Both the position numbers and the translations under genes were made by a program. Of a stretch of DNA of 64,000 nucleotides, positions 8,093-16,380 are shown in pieces. This DNA is from an uncultured Bacteroidales bacterium. Lineage in GTDB: Bacteria; Bacteroidota; Bacteroidia; Bacteroidales; P3. Below the pieces are notes generated by a model that saw nothing but the letters and a program-made list of their open reading frames with translations, searched no databases and had not been told where the DNA came from. How positions within the stretch are numbered: the stretch's first letter is position 1; every line of letters starts with the position of its first letter. Location of the stretch: NCBI GenBank assembly GCA_937886715.1, contig CAKZZD010000002.1, positions 1-64,000 of the forward strand, read 5' to 3'.

Positions 8093-8739
8093 GAAGAGAG
8101 GATCGTTTTCGACAGGCAATAGCGTGGTTCGAGGAGCACATCCCCGTGGCTGAGACGGAGTTAAATTATGGCGACCCGTTCCAGTTGTTGGTGGCGGTGA
8201 TCCTGTCGGCGCAGTGCACTGACAAGCGCGTCAACATGGTCACGCCGGCGCTGTTTGCCGCCTATCCCACCCCGGCCTCCATGGCTGCGGCGAGCGAGGA
8301 GGATGTGTTCCGGTACATCAAATCTGTGTCGTATCCCAACAACAAGAGCCGTCACCTGGTGGGTATGGCTCGCATGCTGGAGAGCGAATTCGGGGGAGTG
8401 GTGCCCGATGATGTGGATCAGCTGCAGCGCTTGCCCGGTGTGGGCCGCAAGACTGCCAACGTGATAGCTTCGGTGGTGTTCAAGCAACCTGCACTGGCTG
8501 TCGACACCCATGTGTTCCGCGTGGCGAACCGGTTGGGGTTGACCCGTAATTCAAAGACACCCCTGCAGACCGAGCGTGAGCTGACGGCCCACATCCCGCC
8601 CGAGAAAATTCCGATAGCCCACCATTGGCTGATCCTGCACGGACGCTATGTGTGCACGGCGCGGCGTCCGCACTGTGATGAGTGTGGGCTGGCTCCGATA
8701 TGCGCGGCGTATGCCAAGAAAGGAGGTGCCGCAAAATGA
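8089..8739 (+). CDS. nth: Endonuclease III
   Basis: A 216-aa DNA glycosylase/AP lyase that removes oxidised pyrimidines in base excision repair. It has the helix-hairpin-helix LPGVGRKTAN with catalytic Lys121, the catalytic Asp139 in VDTHVFRVANR, and the 4Fe-4S ligands C189-x6-C196-x2-C199-x5-C205, all at normal spacing and length. It is translationally coupled on both sides by 4-nt overlaps. Confidence 0.96.
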   Translation: MRREDRFRQAIAWFEEHIPVAETELNYGDPFQLLVAVILSAQCTDKRVNMVTPALFAAYPTPASMAAASEEDVFRYIKSVSYPNNKSRHLVGMARMLESEFGGVVPDDVDQLQRLPGVGRKTANVIASVVFKQPALAVDTHVFRVANRLGLTRNSKTPLQTERELTAHIPPEKIPIAHHWLILHGRYVCTARRPHCDECGLAPICAAYAKKGGAAK

Positions 8740-10739
8740 TATTCAACCAGCCGCAATTTCTGTGGGGTCTGTTTGCAGTGGCCATCCCGATAGTGATCCA
8801 TCTGGTCAATTTCCGGCGCTACAAGAAAGTGTATTTCAGCAATGTGTCGCGCTTGACCACCTTGCAGACCGAGAGCCGGCGGCGTAACACGTTGCGCGAG
8901 CTGCTGATCTTGGCCATGAGGGTGCTGGTTGTGGCGCTGCTGGTGATTGCCTTCGCTCAGCCCACCATCCCGTCGCGCGAGCATGCGCTGAAGGCGGGGA
9001 GCACGGTGGTGAGCATATATGTCGACAATTCGTTCAGCATGGACAATGCCTCGACGGGCGGCAGCCAGATGGATGTGGCCAAGCAGAAAGCGCGCGAGAT
9101 CGCCTCCGCCTACAGCTTGTCGGACCGCTACCAACTGTTGACCAACGACATGGATGGCGTGCAGTTCCGCTGGCTCAACCGTGACGAATTGATGGCTGCG
9201 ATAGAAGAGTTGCAGGTGTCACCGGCATCGGTCAATCTGAGCGAGGTGGCCCGTCGCCAGAACGACTTTATGGCCCGTAGCGGTGCCGCCAACCGTCACG
9301 CTTACATCGTCAGCGATTTCCAGTCATCAATATGCGACCTTGACAATATGACGGCTGACAGCTCTGTGGTGACTATGCTGGTTCCACTGACGGCTGTTGC
9401 TGCCGACAACCTTTATATCGACACCCTGGTCCTTGACGCCCCGGCCTACTTTAATGGGGGAGCAGTGGAAGCCGAGGTGATGGTGGTCAACAGCGGATCG
9501 CATGATGCCAGCAAAGTGCCCGTCAGGCTCTTTATTGCCGACCGTGAGCGTGCCATTGCTACTGTCGATGTGGCTGCCGGTGCCACAGCCAAGGTTCGCA
9601 TGCACTTCACTATCGATGCCGAAGGGTGGCTCGACGGGCGGGCGGAAATAGCCGACTATCCTGTCACCTTTGACGACAGCTACTATTTCGCTTTCCATGT
9701 GGGCGACCGTGTCAAGGTGCTCGAAGTGGACGCGTCGACGCAACGTAACGCCAGCCTTCAGAAACTGTTCGCTGCGGATTCGTCGGTGGAATACAAAGGG
9801 GTGTCCATGTCATATTTCGACGCCACGTCACTCGACGATGTCGACTTGCTGGTGCTGAACGAGCCTGGCAACATGGCTTCCGGCATGGTGCATGAAGTGG
9901 TGCAGTGGGTGCAGGAAGGCGGCAGTCTGCTGGTGGTGCCCCCTGCCGTGCAGGTGCCTCCGTCGCTCAACGACTTGCTTGGGGCCCTGCATGCCCCAAG
10001 GCTGGAACAATGGCTGGTGCGTCCTGTCAAGGCCACCACTGTTGACCATGCCAACAGCCTGTACCGGAATGTGTTCAGCGCCCATAGTTCAGATATGGAA
10101 ATGCCCACCGTGCAGGGACACTACCGTCTTGCTTCGGGGGGTGCTTTGATGCAGCAGCTCATTGCTCTTGCCGATGGCGGCGGGATGCTCACGGCCACCC
10201 CTTCCGGCGAGGGAACGGTGTATCTGTTCACCATGCCGCTCGACGCACAGCATACCGACTTTGTTGCGCAAGCGCTGTTCGTCCCCACGCTCTACAATAT
10301 GGCGCTCTTCAGCCGTCCGGCGGCACCTGCAAGCTATACGCTTGGCAGCAGCAAACTCATTGTGCTGCAAGATCATTACGACCTTGCCACGCCGGTATAC
10401 CTCACCCTTGGCGACACATATAGCGCCATCCCTGACATCCGTCAGCTGGGGCAGCGCCAGGTGTTGGTTCCGCACAGCGACATGCGCTTGGCTGGACATT
10501 ATATGCTTCGTGATGAGCACCTTGCATTTAACTACGACCGCCGTGAGTCGGAACTTGTGTTCATGTCGCGCGACGAAGTTGCCGCACAGTCGAGTTTCGA
10601 TGTGGTGCGCAATGTCGATAAGCCCCTCGACCAGGAGATACGCTCTCGCAGTGAGGGCCACCCGTTGTGGCGTTGGTGCATTGTTTTAGCCCTGGTCGCT
10701 TTGGCTGTGGAAGTGCTGCTACTCAAGAAAAAAGAATGA
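8736..10739 (+). CDS. BatA-domain / vWA-like membrane protein
   Basis: A 667-aa protein. The N-terminal BatA (aerotolerance regulator N) domain begins with FLWGLFAVAIPIVIHLVNF (TM, 8-26) and has a second TM at about 54-76. A von Willebrand-like domain has the MIDAS-type DNSFSM (97-102). A long extracytoplasmic region follows, ending with a glutamine amidotransferase-like segment (VDLLVLNEPGNM), a C-terminal TM (about 640-660) and a KKKE tail. In Bacteroidota such proteins are paired with MoxR/Bat systems, but no MoxR ATPase is near here. Neighbours are nth upstream and an ABC exporter downstream, each overlapping by 4 nt. Function is unknown, and a role in envelope maintenance or complex assembly is an inference. 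Confidence 0.85.
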   Translation: MIFNQPQFLWGLFAVAIPIVIHLVNFRRYKKVYFSNVSRLTTLQTESRRRNTLRELLILAMRVLVVALLVIAFAQPTIPSREHALKAGSTVVSIYVDNSFSMDNASTGGSQMDVAKQKAREIASAYSLSDRYQLLTNDMDGVQFRWLNRDELMAAIEELQVSPASVNLSEVARRQNDFMARSGAANRHAYIVSDFQSSICDLDNMTADSSVVTMLVPLTAVAADNLYIDTLVLDAPAYFNGGAVEAEVMVVNSGSHDASKVPVRLFIADRERAIATVDVAAGATAKVRMHFTIDAEGWLDGRAEIADYPVTFDDSYYFAFHVGDRVKVLEVDASTQRNASLQKLFAADSSVEYKGVSMSYFDATSLDDVDLLVLNEPGNMASGMVHEVVQWVQEGGSLLVVPPAVQVPPSLNDLLGALHAPRLEQWLVRPVKATTVDHANSLYRNVFSAHSSDMEMPTVQGHYRLASGGALMQQLIALADGGGMLTATPSGEGTVYLFTMPLDAQHTDFVAQALFVPTLYNMALFSRPAAPASYTLGSSKLIVLQDHYDLATPVYLTLGDTYSAIPDIRQLGQRQVLVPHSDMRLAGHYMLRDEHLAFNYDRRESELVFMSRDEVAAQSSFDVVRNVDKPLDQEIRSRSEGHPLWRWCIVLALVALAVEVLLLKKKE

Positions 10740-11377
10740 TACTGCAGGTAGAACATATCACCAAATCGTTCGGCACGAAAAAAGTGCTCGACCATGTCTC
10801 ATTCGACGTGGCTGAGGGCGATGCTGTTGCCATCCTTGGCGCCAATGGTGCCGGCAAGACCACGTTGCTCCGCATTGTGAACCAGATACTGCTTCCTGAC
10901 GAGGGAAACATCTGCTTTGAAGGCCATCCGATGACGCCGTCCGACCTTGCTTCTGTGGGCTATCTGCCCGAGGAGCGCGGCCTCTACCGTCGTATGCGTG
11001 CCGGCGAACAGGCCGTCTATCTGGCGCGACTCAAGGGCATGCCTCGCCGCGATGCCGAATCTGCGTTGCGCCATTGGTTCGACCGTCTTGGTATTGCCGA
11101 ATGGTGGAACCTTCCTGTGTCGCGGCTGAGCAAGGGTATGCAGCAAAAATTGCAGTTCATCGTCACGGTGGCCCACCGTCCGAAGCTGATTATTCTTGAC
11201 GAACCTTTCTCGGGCTTCGACAGCGATAATGCCGCCATGCTGATCAATGAAGTGCAGCGCCTGAAGCATGAAGGCACGGCCATTCTGCTGAGCACACACA
11301 ATCTGGCCGCTGCCGATACCCTTTGCGACCGAACCTTACATCTGTCACACACCAACCCCTCATCCGGTCATGAATAA
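10736..11377 (+). CDS. ABC transporter ATP-binding protein (NatA-like)
   Basis: A 213-aa ATPase. Walker A GANGAGKT is at 35-42, the signature is LSKGMQQK at 131-138, Walker B LIILDEPFSGFD is at 151-162, and the switch His is in STHNLAA. The degenerate LSKGM signature and gene order match ABC-2 exporters of the NatA/drug or Na+ efflux type. Its partner permease overlaps its 3' end by 8 nt. The start was placed at the ATG overlapping the previous stop, since an upstream in-frame start would lie inside that gene. Confidence 0.93.
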   Translation: MILQVEHITKSFGTKKVLDHVSFDVAEGDAVAILGANGAGKTTLLRIVNQILLPDEGNICFEGHPMTPSDLASVGYLPEERGLYRRMRAGEQAVYLARLKGMPRRDAESALRHWFDRLGIAEWWNLPVSRLSKGMQQKLQFIVTVAHRPKLIILDEPFSGFDSDNAAMLINEVQRLKHEGTAILLSTHNLAAADTLCDRTLHLSHTNPSSGHE

Positions 11378-12644
11378 AGTGTTTGTCATCATCGGCCGCG
11401 AATTGCGTCAACGGCTGCGCCGCCCATCGTTCTGGGTGCTCACCTTGCTGGTTCCCGTATTGCTGGCTGCCCTCTATGCCCTGCCGGTGCTGACGGCCAA
11501 CCATGCCGCCAAGCGGGCCGTAGTGCTGGTGGTGGATGAATCGGGACTTTTTGGGCAAGGTCTCGAGTCGACCGCCGAGGTGGCCTTTCAGCCGATGGCC
11601 GATATCCCACATGCACGGCAGGCTATGGACGGCGACCGGAAGATAGATGCCATTCTCTATGTGCCTATGCGCGAGACCACTATCCCACGCGATGCCTTCC
11701 TGATTCATCGTGGCAAAGCACCCTCGCTGGCGCTGCAGAGCATGGTCGACCACCAGCTGCAAACCCTCCTGCGCAACGCCATTCTGATGGATGTCTACGA
11801 CCTTTCTCCTGCGGTCTACCATTCCGTCGAATCCACTCATATCCGCCTCCGCACCCAAGAGGCTGCCACAGGGCGCGAGAGCTTTGTCCAGGTGAAAACC
11901 GTGGTCGCTGTCGTCATGGCAGTGCTGATGGTGCTGGCTCTGCTGATATTCGGTGTCCAGGTAATGCGCAGCATTCAGGAAGAGCGGCAGTCGCGGATTC
12001 AGGAGGTCGTTGTGTCGTCGGTCCGACCGGTGCAACTGGTGGCGGCAAAGATCATCGGCGTGGCTCTCACAGCCCTCGTCCAGATCGTGTTGTGGATTCT
12101 TCTGACGGTGGCGTTGATCAAGGTTGTTGAGTGCTGCAATCCGGCACTTTTCGAACAAGCACGCCAGCAGCAGTCGGTGCACCAGCTGGCCTCCAAGGGC
12201 GCTGAGGCTACGGCCCAATATGCCAATCCGGTGCAGCTTGTCGACGAGGCTGTTCGAGGCCTCACCGCAATCAACATTCCGCTTGTGGCATCTCTCTTCC
12301 TGCTCTTCTTCCTGCTTGGGTATATGCTGTATGGGGCTCTTTTGGCGGCCCTTGCAGCCAAGCTCGACAGCGACACCGAATCGTTGCAGTGGGTCCTCCT
12401 GGTGGCGTCGCCGCTGCTGGTAGCCTTGGTTTTGGCTCCATTGGTTGTGGCATCTCCATCCAGCACCCTTGCCAATCTCCTTACCTGGTTACCCTTCACC
12501 GCTTCGGCAGCTGTCATGTTGCGCTTACCCTTCGGCTTGCCCATTTGGCAGATTGTTCTCGCCGCTTTCTTGTTGGTGCTTTTTGCCTCGATGGCCCTTG
12601 TCTGGGCCTCCCGCACCTACAGGCGTCACCTGCTGTCGTACTGA
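11370..12644 (+). CDS. ABC-2 type permease (NatB-like)
   Basis: A 424-aa membrane protein. TM1 follows the basic GRELRQRLRRPSFWVLTLL, a large extracytoplasmic loop spans about 50-175, and about five TMs fill the C-terminal half, including the conserved EERQSRIQEVVVSSVRP amphipathic segment of ABC-2 permeases. It pairs with the overlapping ATPase gene. The substrate is unknown, and Na+, peptide or lipid export are all possible for this family. It is the last gene of the operon. Confidence 0.9.
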   Translation: MNKVFVIIGRELRQRLRRPSFWVLTLLVPVLLAALYALPVLTANHAAKRAVVLVVDESGLFGQGLESTAEVAFQPMADIPHARQAMDGDRKIDAILYVPMRETTIPRDAFLIHRGKAPSLALQSMVDHQLQTLLRNAILMDVYDLSPAVYHSVESTHIRLRTQEAATGRESFVQVKTVVAVVMAVLMVLALLIFGVQVMRSIQEERQSRIQEVVVSSVRPVQLVAAKIIGVALTALVQIVLWILLTVALIKVVECCNPALFEQARQQQSVHQLASKGAEATAQYANPVQLVDEAVRGLTAINIPLVASLFLLFFLLGYMLYGALLAALAAKLDSDTESLQWVLLVASPLLVALVLAPLVVASPSSTLANLLTWLPFTASAAVMLRLPFGLPIWQIVLAAFLLVLFASMALVWASRTYRRHLLSY

Positions 12645-12731
12645 CTTTTTTCATCCCCTTTCCCGAACCTGCCCGACGCACGCCGCTCCCCACTTTCGGC
12701 AGTCGGCTGAAAACGTTTTTCTGACAATTTT

Positions 12732-12762
12732 TTTGCTGTTTTGTAAAAAAGTTGTATCTTTA
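12732..12762 (+). promoter_or_regulatory. recJ promoter, -33 TTTG and -7 TATCTTTA
   Basis: TTTG at 12732-12735 is separated by exactly 19 nt from TATCTTTA at 12755-12762, a near-perfect Bacteroidota promoter 13 nt before the recJ ATG. It overlaps no gene. Confidence 0.75.
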
Positions 12763-12775
12763 CGGCCAGAAAAAT

Positions 12776-14614
12776 ATGAAGGAAAAGCGTTGGATAATTA
12801 GAGAAGATTATGATATAGAGACTGTTAGGAACCTTGCCGCATCGTTGAATGTCGACCCAATCATCGCCACATTGCTGGTGGAGAGGGGTGTGACCACCTT
12901 TGAAGAAGCTCGCCGTTTTTTCCGTCCGGGATTGGATCAAATCCACGACCCTTTCCTGATGAAAGGTATGAAGCAGGCTATCGAGCGTATCAACGAAGCT
13001 ATTCGTAAACAGGAACGTATTATGGTCTATGGCGACTATGACGTCGATGGCACGTCGGCCGTCGCTTTGGTTTACTCCTATTTCAAGGAGCTGGACAATA
13101 ACATTGATTTTTACATCCCCGACCGCGAGCGTGAAGGCTACGGCATCTCTTACCAGGGCATCGACTATGCCCGTGAGACCGGTGTGCGCCTGATCATCGC
13201 GCTCGACTGCGGCATCAAGGCCATGGATCAGGTCGACTATGCCGCAGGCTTTGGCATCGACTTCATCATCGGCGACCATCATCTGCCCGACGAAGTTGTC
13301 CCCAAGGCTGTCGCCGTTCTCGACCCCAAGCAGTCCGATTGCCCCTATCCCTACAAGGAGCTCTCTGGCTGCGGCATCGGTTTCAAGATTGTTGAGGCTC
13401 ACCTCGAACAGCGTCTCGGTGTCCGCCTGTGCGACCTCCCCGAGCAGCTCGACGCCAGCCGCCTGCAGCGCCAGGAGGAACTGAAGCTGCGGCTGCTGAA
13501 ATACCTCGACCTGGTAGCCGTCAGCATCGCCAGCGATATCGTCCCTATCATGGGCGAAAACCGCGTCCTGGCCTATTTCGGTCTGCGCGTGCTCAACACC
13601 AAGCCGCGTGCCGGCATCGAGGCCATATTGAAATACGGCCACGTCGACCGTCGCAAGACCGACCAGGCCGACAGCGCCGACAAAGCCGAGAAAAAGTCGG
13701 GTTACTTCGAAAAAGAACTCACCATCACCGACCTCGTCTTCCTGGTCGGCCCCCGTATCAATGCCGCCGGGCGTATCCGTTCTGCTTTTGATTCGGTGAG
13801 ACTGATGCTCACCGACGACGTGGCCATCGCCCGCCGTCTGGCCGAGGACATCAACAACTACAACCTCGAACGCAAGGACCTCGACACTTCCGCCACCGAA
13901 GAGGCCAAGCGCCGCATCGACAACGACCCCTTCTACCGTGGCCGGCAGTCGCTGGTGCTCTACGACCCCAACTGGCATCGCGGAGTGGTGGGCATCGTGG
14001 CCAGCCGCATCGTCGAAGCCTATAACAAGCCCACCATCGTCTTCACCATGGGCACCGACGGCCTCATCACCGGGTCGGCCCGTTCGGTCAAGGAGTTCGA
14101 CGTGCACGAGGCGTTGGAAAAATGCGCCGACCTGCTCGAACATTTCGGAGGCCACAAATGTGCTGCCGGCGTCTCGCTCAAGAAGGAGAATATGCGCGAC
14201 TTCCTCGACCGCTTCGAACGTCTTGTGCAGGAGGGTATGGGCCACGAGGAGCTGGCTCCCGAAGTGGAAATCGACGCCGAGATCGGCTTCTCCAACATCA
14301 CGCCCAAGTTCCTCCGCATCCTCAAGCAGTTCGCTCCCTTCGGCCCCGACAACAATGTGCCGGTCTTCGTCACACGCGAGCTCGTCGACACGGGCAGCGC
14401 CCGCATCGTGGGCACCAACCACCTCAAGCTTTCCGCCATCCCCATTTCCGAGCGCACGGCCCCGTATCCGGCTATCGCCTTCCAGATGTCGTACTGCTAC
14501 GACCGCATCCATCGCGGCGACCGTTTCGACCTCTGCTATCAGCTGGAGGAAAACTATTGGCGCGGCCGCACCGAGATCCAGCTCAACGTGAAGGACATCA
14601 AATTCTGCGACTAA
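12776..14614 (+). CDS. recJ: Single-stranded-DNA-specific exonuclease RecJ
   Basis: A 612-aa 5'-3' ssDNA exonuclease of recombination and mismatch/base-excision repair. DHH-family motifs are visible: GDYDVDGTSA with D87/D89/D91, LDCGI near 144, and GDHHLPDE with D167-H169. The DHHA1 domain carries the nucleic-acid motif GGHKCAAGVSL. A charged insertion (VDRRKTDQADSADKAEKKSG, about residues 294-313) sits before the core resumes. It has its own promoter and a strong downstream hairpin, so it is monocistronic. The ATG at 12776 was chosen because an upstream alternative overlaps the -7 box. Confidence 0.95.
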   Translation: MKEKRWIIREDYDIETVRNLAASLNVDPIIATLLVERGVTTFEEARRFFRPGLDQIHDPFLMKGMKQAIERINEAIRKQERIMVYGDYDVDGTSAVALVYSYFKELDNNIDFYIPDREREGYGISYQGIDYARETGVRLIIALDCGIKAMDQVDYAAGFGIDFIIGDHHLPDEVVPKAVAVLDPKQSDCPYPYKELSGCGIGFKIVEAHLEQRLGVRLCDLPEQLDASRLQRQEELKLRLLKYLDLVAVSIASDIVPIMGENRVLAYFGLRVLNTKPRAGIEAILKYGHVDRRKTDQADSADKAEKKSGYFEKELTITDLVFLVGPRINAAGRIRSAFDSVRLMLTDDVAIARRLAEDINNYNLERKDLDTSATEEAKRRIDNDPFYRGRQSLVLYDPNWHRGVVGIVASRIVEAYNKPTIVFTMGTDGLITGSARSVKEFDVHEALEKCADLLEHFGGHKCAAGVSLKKENMRDFLDRFERLVQEGMGHEELAPEVEIDAEIGFSNITPKFLRILKQFAPFGPDNNVPVFVTRELVDTGSARIVGTNHLKLSAIPISERTAPYPAIAFQMSYCYDRIHRGDRFDLCYQLEENYWRGRTEIQLNVKDIKFCD

Positions 14615-14634
14615 TCCGCATTTGACGCATATAT

Positions 14635-14673
14635 ATCAGGGGCGCCGGCATGCCGGCGCCCCTGATGTCTTTT
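14635..14673 (+). terminator. recJ terminator, 32-bp perfect palindrome
   Basis: Positions 14635-14666 form a perfect palindrome with two 16-nt arms meeting at GCATGC, followed by a 5-T tract. This gives a very stable GC-rich stem just after recJ. Because it is symmetric it would also fold on the other strand. Confidence 0.8.
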
Positions 14674-14718
14674 TGCGTCCTGCTGTCGCCCTCTTTCCGC
14701 CGATAGCGTTTTATTTCG

Positions 14719-14726
14719 TATCTTTG
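14719..14726 (+). promoter_or_regulatory. dus -7 box
   Basis: TATCTTTG lies 4 nt before the GTG start of dus, implying transcription starts at or next to the start codon. Confidence 0.65.
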
Positions 14727-14730
14727 CACC

Positions 14731-15669
14731 GTGGAAACAAAACTCTATCTGGCCATGGCCCCCATGCAGGGCTACACCGACTGCGTCTACCGGCGTGCCC
14801 ATTGCGAGTGTGCCGGCGGCGTGGACGAATACTACACCCCTTTTGTCCGACTGGAAGGCGGAGCTCCGCGCCAGAAGGATATGCGCGACATCATGCCCGA
14901 ACGCAATGCCGGCGTGCCCACAGCGGTGCAGGTGATAGCCCGCGATGCCGACGAATTCGCAAGGCTTTGCGACGCCGTGCAGGCGGCCGGATGGTCGCGC
15001 ATCGACCTGAACCTGGGCTGCCCTTTCCCGATGCAGGTGCGGGCCGGACGCGGATGCGGCCTCATGATCCACCCCGACCGGGTGACCGCGGTGGCGGATG
15101 AAATGCGCCGCCGCCCCGAGGTGCTATTCTCCGCCAAGATGCGTTTGGGACAGGACGACACAGCCCAGGGCATGGCGCTGGTCCCGGCGCTGAACGAGAT
15201 GCCCCTGCTGCATCTGACTGTGCACCCCCGCTTGGGCATCCAGCAGTACAAGGGCACCGTCGACCGTGGCGCCTTTGCCGGCTTGATGCAGGCGCTGCGC
15301 CATCCGGTGGTCTACAATGGCGATCTGCTCTCCCGTGACGGCATTGAAACGCTGCTTGCCGAGTTTCCGAATCTGAAAGGCGTGATGTTGGGCAGGGGAC
15401 TGCTGGCGAGGCCATGGCTGTTTTCGGAGGCCGGCCGCTCCGAAGTGTTGAGGGCGATGCATCGGCAAGTCTATCTGCATGCCTGCCAGACGCTTTGCGG
15501 CGATGCGCAGGTGTTGGCGCGGATGCATGCCTTTTGGGAATACGCGGCAACGTCACCGGACGAAGATGCCGTGCTCGACCGCAAGCAGCTGAAAGCCCTA
15601 CTGAAATCGCGCGACCGCAGACGTTATGATGAGGCCGTAGCCGCCGTCTGGCGCAACGGCATCAGATGA
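14731..15669 (+). CDS. dus: tRNA-dihydrouridine synthase
   Basis: A 312-aa FMN-dependent enzyme that reduces uridine in tRNA D-loops. FMN-site MAPMQGYTD is at 9-17, LNLGCP is at 93-98, the proton-donor Cys109 is in GRGCGLM, the VHPR equivalent is HLTVHPRLG, and VMLGRGLLARPWLF is the C-terminal phosphate-binding region. The GTG at 14731 is preferred because the first strand of the TIM barrel (KLYLAMAPMQG) would be cut by the next ATG at 14755. The mRNA would then be leaderless. The 3' end overlaps the convergent queF by 8 nt. Confidence 0.92.
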   Translation: METKLYLAMAPMQGYTDCVYRRAHCECAGGVDEYYTPFVRLEGGAPRQKDMRDIMPERNAGVPTAVQVIARDADEFARLCDAVQAAGWSRIDLNLGCPFPMQVRAGRGCGLMIHPDRVTAVADEMRRRPEVLFSAKMRLGQDDTAQGMALVPALNEMPLLHLTVHPRLGIQQYKGTVDRGAFAGLMQALRHPVVYNGDLLSRDGIETLLAEFPNLKGVMLGRGLLARPWLFSEAGRSEVLRAMHRQVYLHACQTLCGDAQVLARMHAFWEYAATSPDEDAVLDRKQLKALLKSRDRRRYDEAVAAVWRNGIR

Positions 15670-16123
15670 TCTGGTGGTGCATCATCCGTTCCCTGGCCAT
15701 CTCCTCATACCGCGTGCCCGGTTGGCCGTAGTTGGCAAATGGATAGATGCTGATGCCCCCGCGCGGCACAAACAGCCCCACCACCTCGATGTAGCGCGGC
15801 TGCATGAGGGCAATCAGGTCGTTCATGATAATGTTGATGCAGTCCTCGTGGAAATCGCCATGGTTGCGGAACGAGAACAGGTACAGCTTCAGGCTCTTGC
15901 TCTCCACCATCCGACGGTCGGGGATGTACATGATCTTGATTTCGGCAAAATCGGGCTGTCCTGTGATAGGACACAGCGAGGTGAACTCGGGACAGTTGAA
16001 CTGCACCCAATAGTCGCGTTCGGGATGCCTGTTTTCAAAGGCTTCGAGTACGTCCGGACGATAGTCGAAGGAATAGTTGGTTTCGTTTCCGAGAGCCTGC
16101 AGATGGTCGTTTGATCTATCCAT
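15662..16123 (-). CDS. queF: NADPH-dependent 7-cyano-7-deazaguanine reductase
   Basis: Reduces preQ0 to preQ1 in queuosine biosynthesis. It is 153 aa, the size of the unimodular (YkvM-type) QueF. The nucleophile Cys51 is in EFTSLCPITGQPDF, the catalytic Asp58 is present, and the family motif ESKSLK (74-79) precedes FRNHGDFHED. The frame stays open about 40 codons upstream, but that part is proline/glycine-rich, lies over a predicted RNA structure and is unlike the family, so the ATG at 16123 is used. Neighbours dus and tRNA-related genes fit a tRNA modification context. Confidence 0.93.
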   Translation of the reverse strand: MDRSNDHLQALGNETNYSFDYRPDVLEAFENRHPERDYWVQFNCPEFTSLCPITGQPDFAEIKIMYIPDRRMVESKSLKLYLFSFRNHGDFHEDCINIIMNDLIALMQPRYIEVVGLFVPRGGISIYPFANYGQPGTRYEEMARERMMHHQII

Positions 16124-16146
16124 ATCGAAAGGTCTTGTTTTGATGA

Positions 16147-16199
16147 AGGGGGTTCCTCCGGATGGCGGAGGCCTGCCGCGGGGCAGGTCAAGCACCCCT
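16147..16199 (-). promoter_or_regulatory. Structured queF leader, predicted three-way junction
   Basis: In the transcript, two perfect 6-bp hairpins stand side by side. One is CCUGCC/GGCAGG with a CCGC loop, the other is CCUCCG/CGGAGG with a 5-nt loop. Both are enclosed by an AGGGG/CCCCU closing stem. The element sits between the promoter box and the queF ATG. I do not recognise a known preQ1 riboswitch class in it. It might be a riboswitch or other cis-regulatory RNA, or a GC-rich repeat by chance. Confidence 0.4.
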
Positions 16200-16218
16200 G
16201 AAATGTCGATTTCGGCCG

Positions 16219-16226
16219 CAAAAGTA
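16219..16226 (-). promoter_or_regulatory. queF -7 box
   Basis: TACTTTTG on the minus strand matches TAnnTTTG. It lies 95 nt upstream of the queF ATG, leaving a leader of roughly 90 nt. Confidence 0.6.
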
Positions 16227-16363
16227 CAACTTTCTCCTGACATGGCGGAGAATTTTTCTCATCTGACAGACTGACAGCCATTTGCATGCGCCCTTCACCA
16301 ACAGCCGACAGGCCCCTGCCGCCCTTTTTTCAATTCTTTTTCATCCGTTTGACTAAAAAGGTG

Positions 16364-16371
16364 TATCTTTG
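16364..16371 (+). promoter_or_regulatory. -7 box of the SAM hydroxide adenosyltransferase gene
   Basis: TATCTTTG, 9 nt before the ATG, so the leader would be only about 5 nt. Confidence 0.6.
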
Positions 16372-16380
16372 CAAACTGAA

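Noticed and set aside
16141..16200. TPP or known preQ1 riboswitch upstream of queF
   Set aside because: TPP core motifs such as CUGAGA are absent, and the fold does not match the preQ1 classes I can recall.
15662..16243. QueF start at the far upstream in-frame ATG (16243)
   Set aside because: It would add 40 Pro/Gly-rich residues absent from the family and would start upstream of the predicted promoter box.
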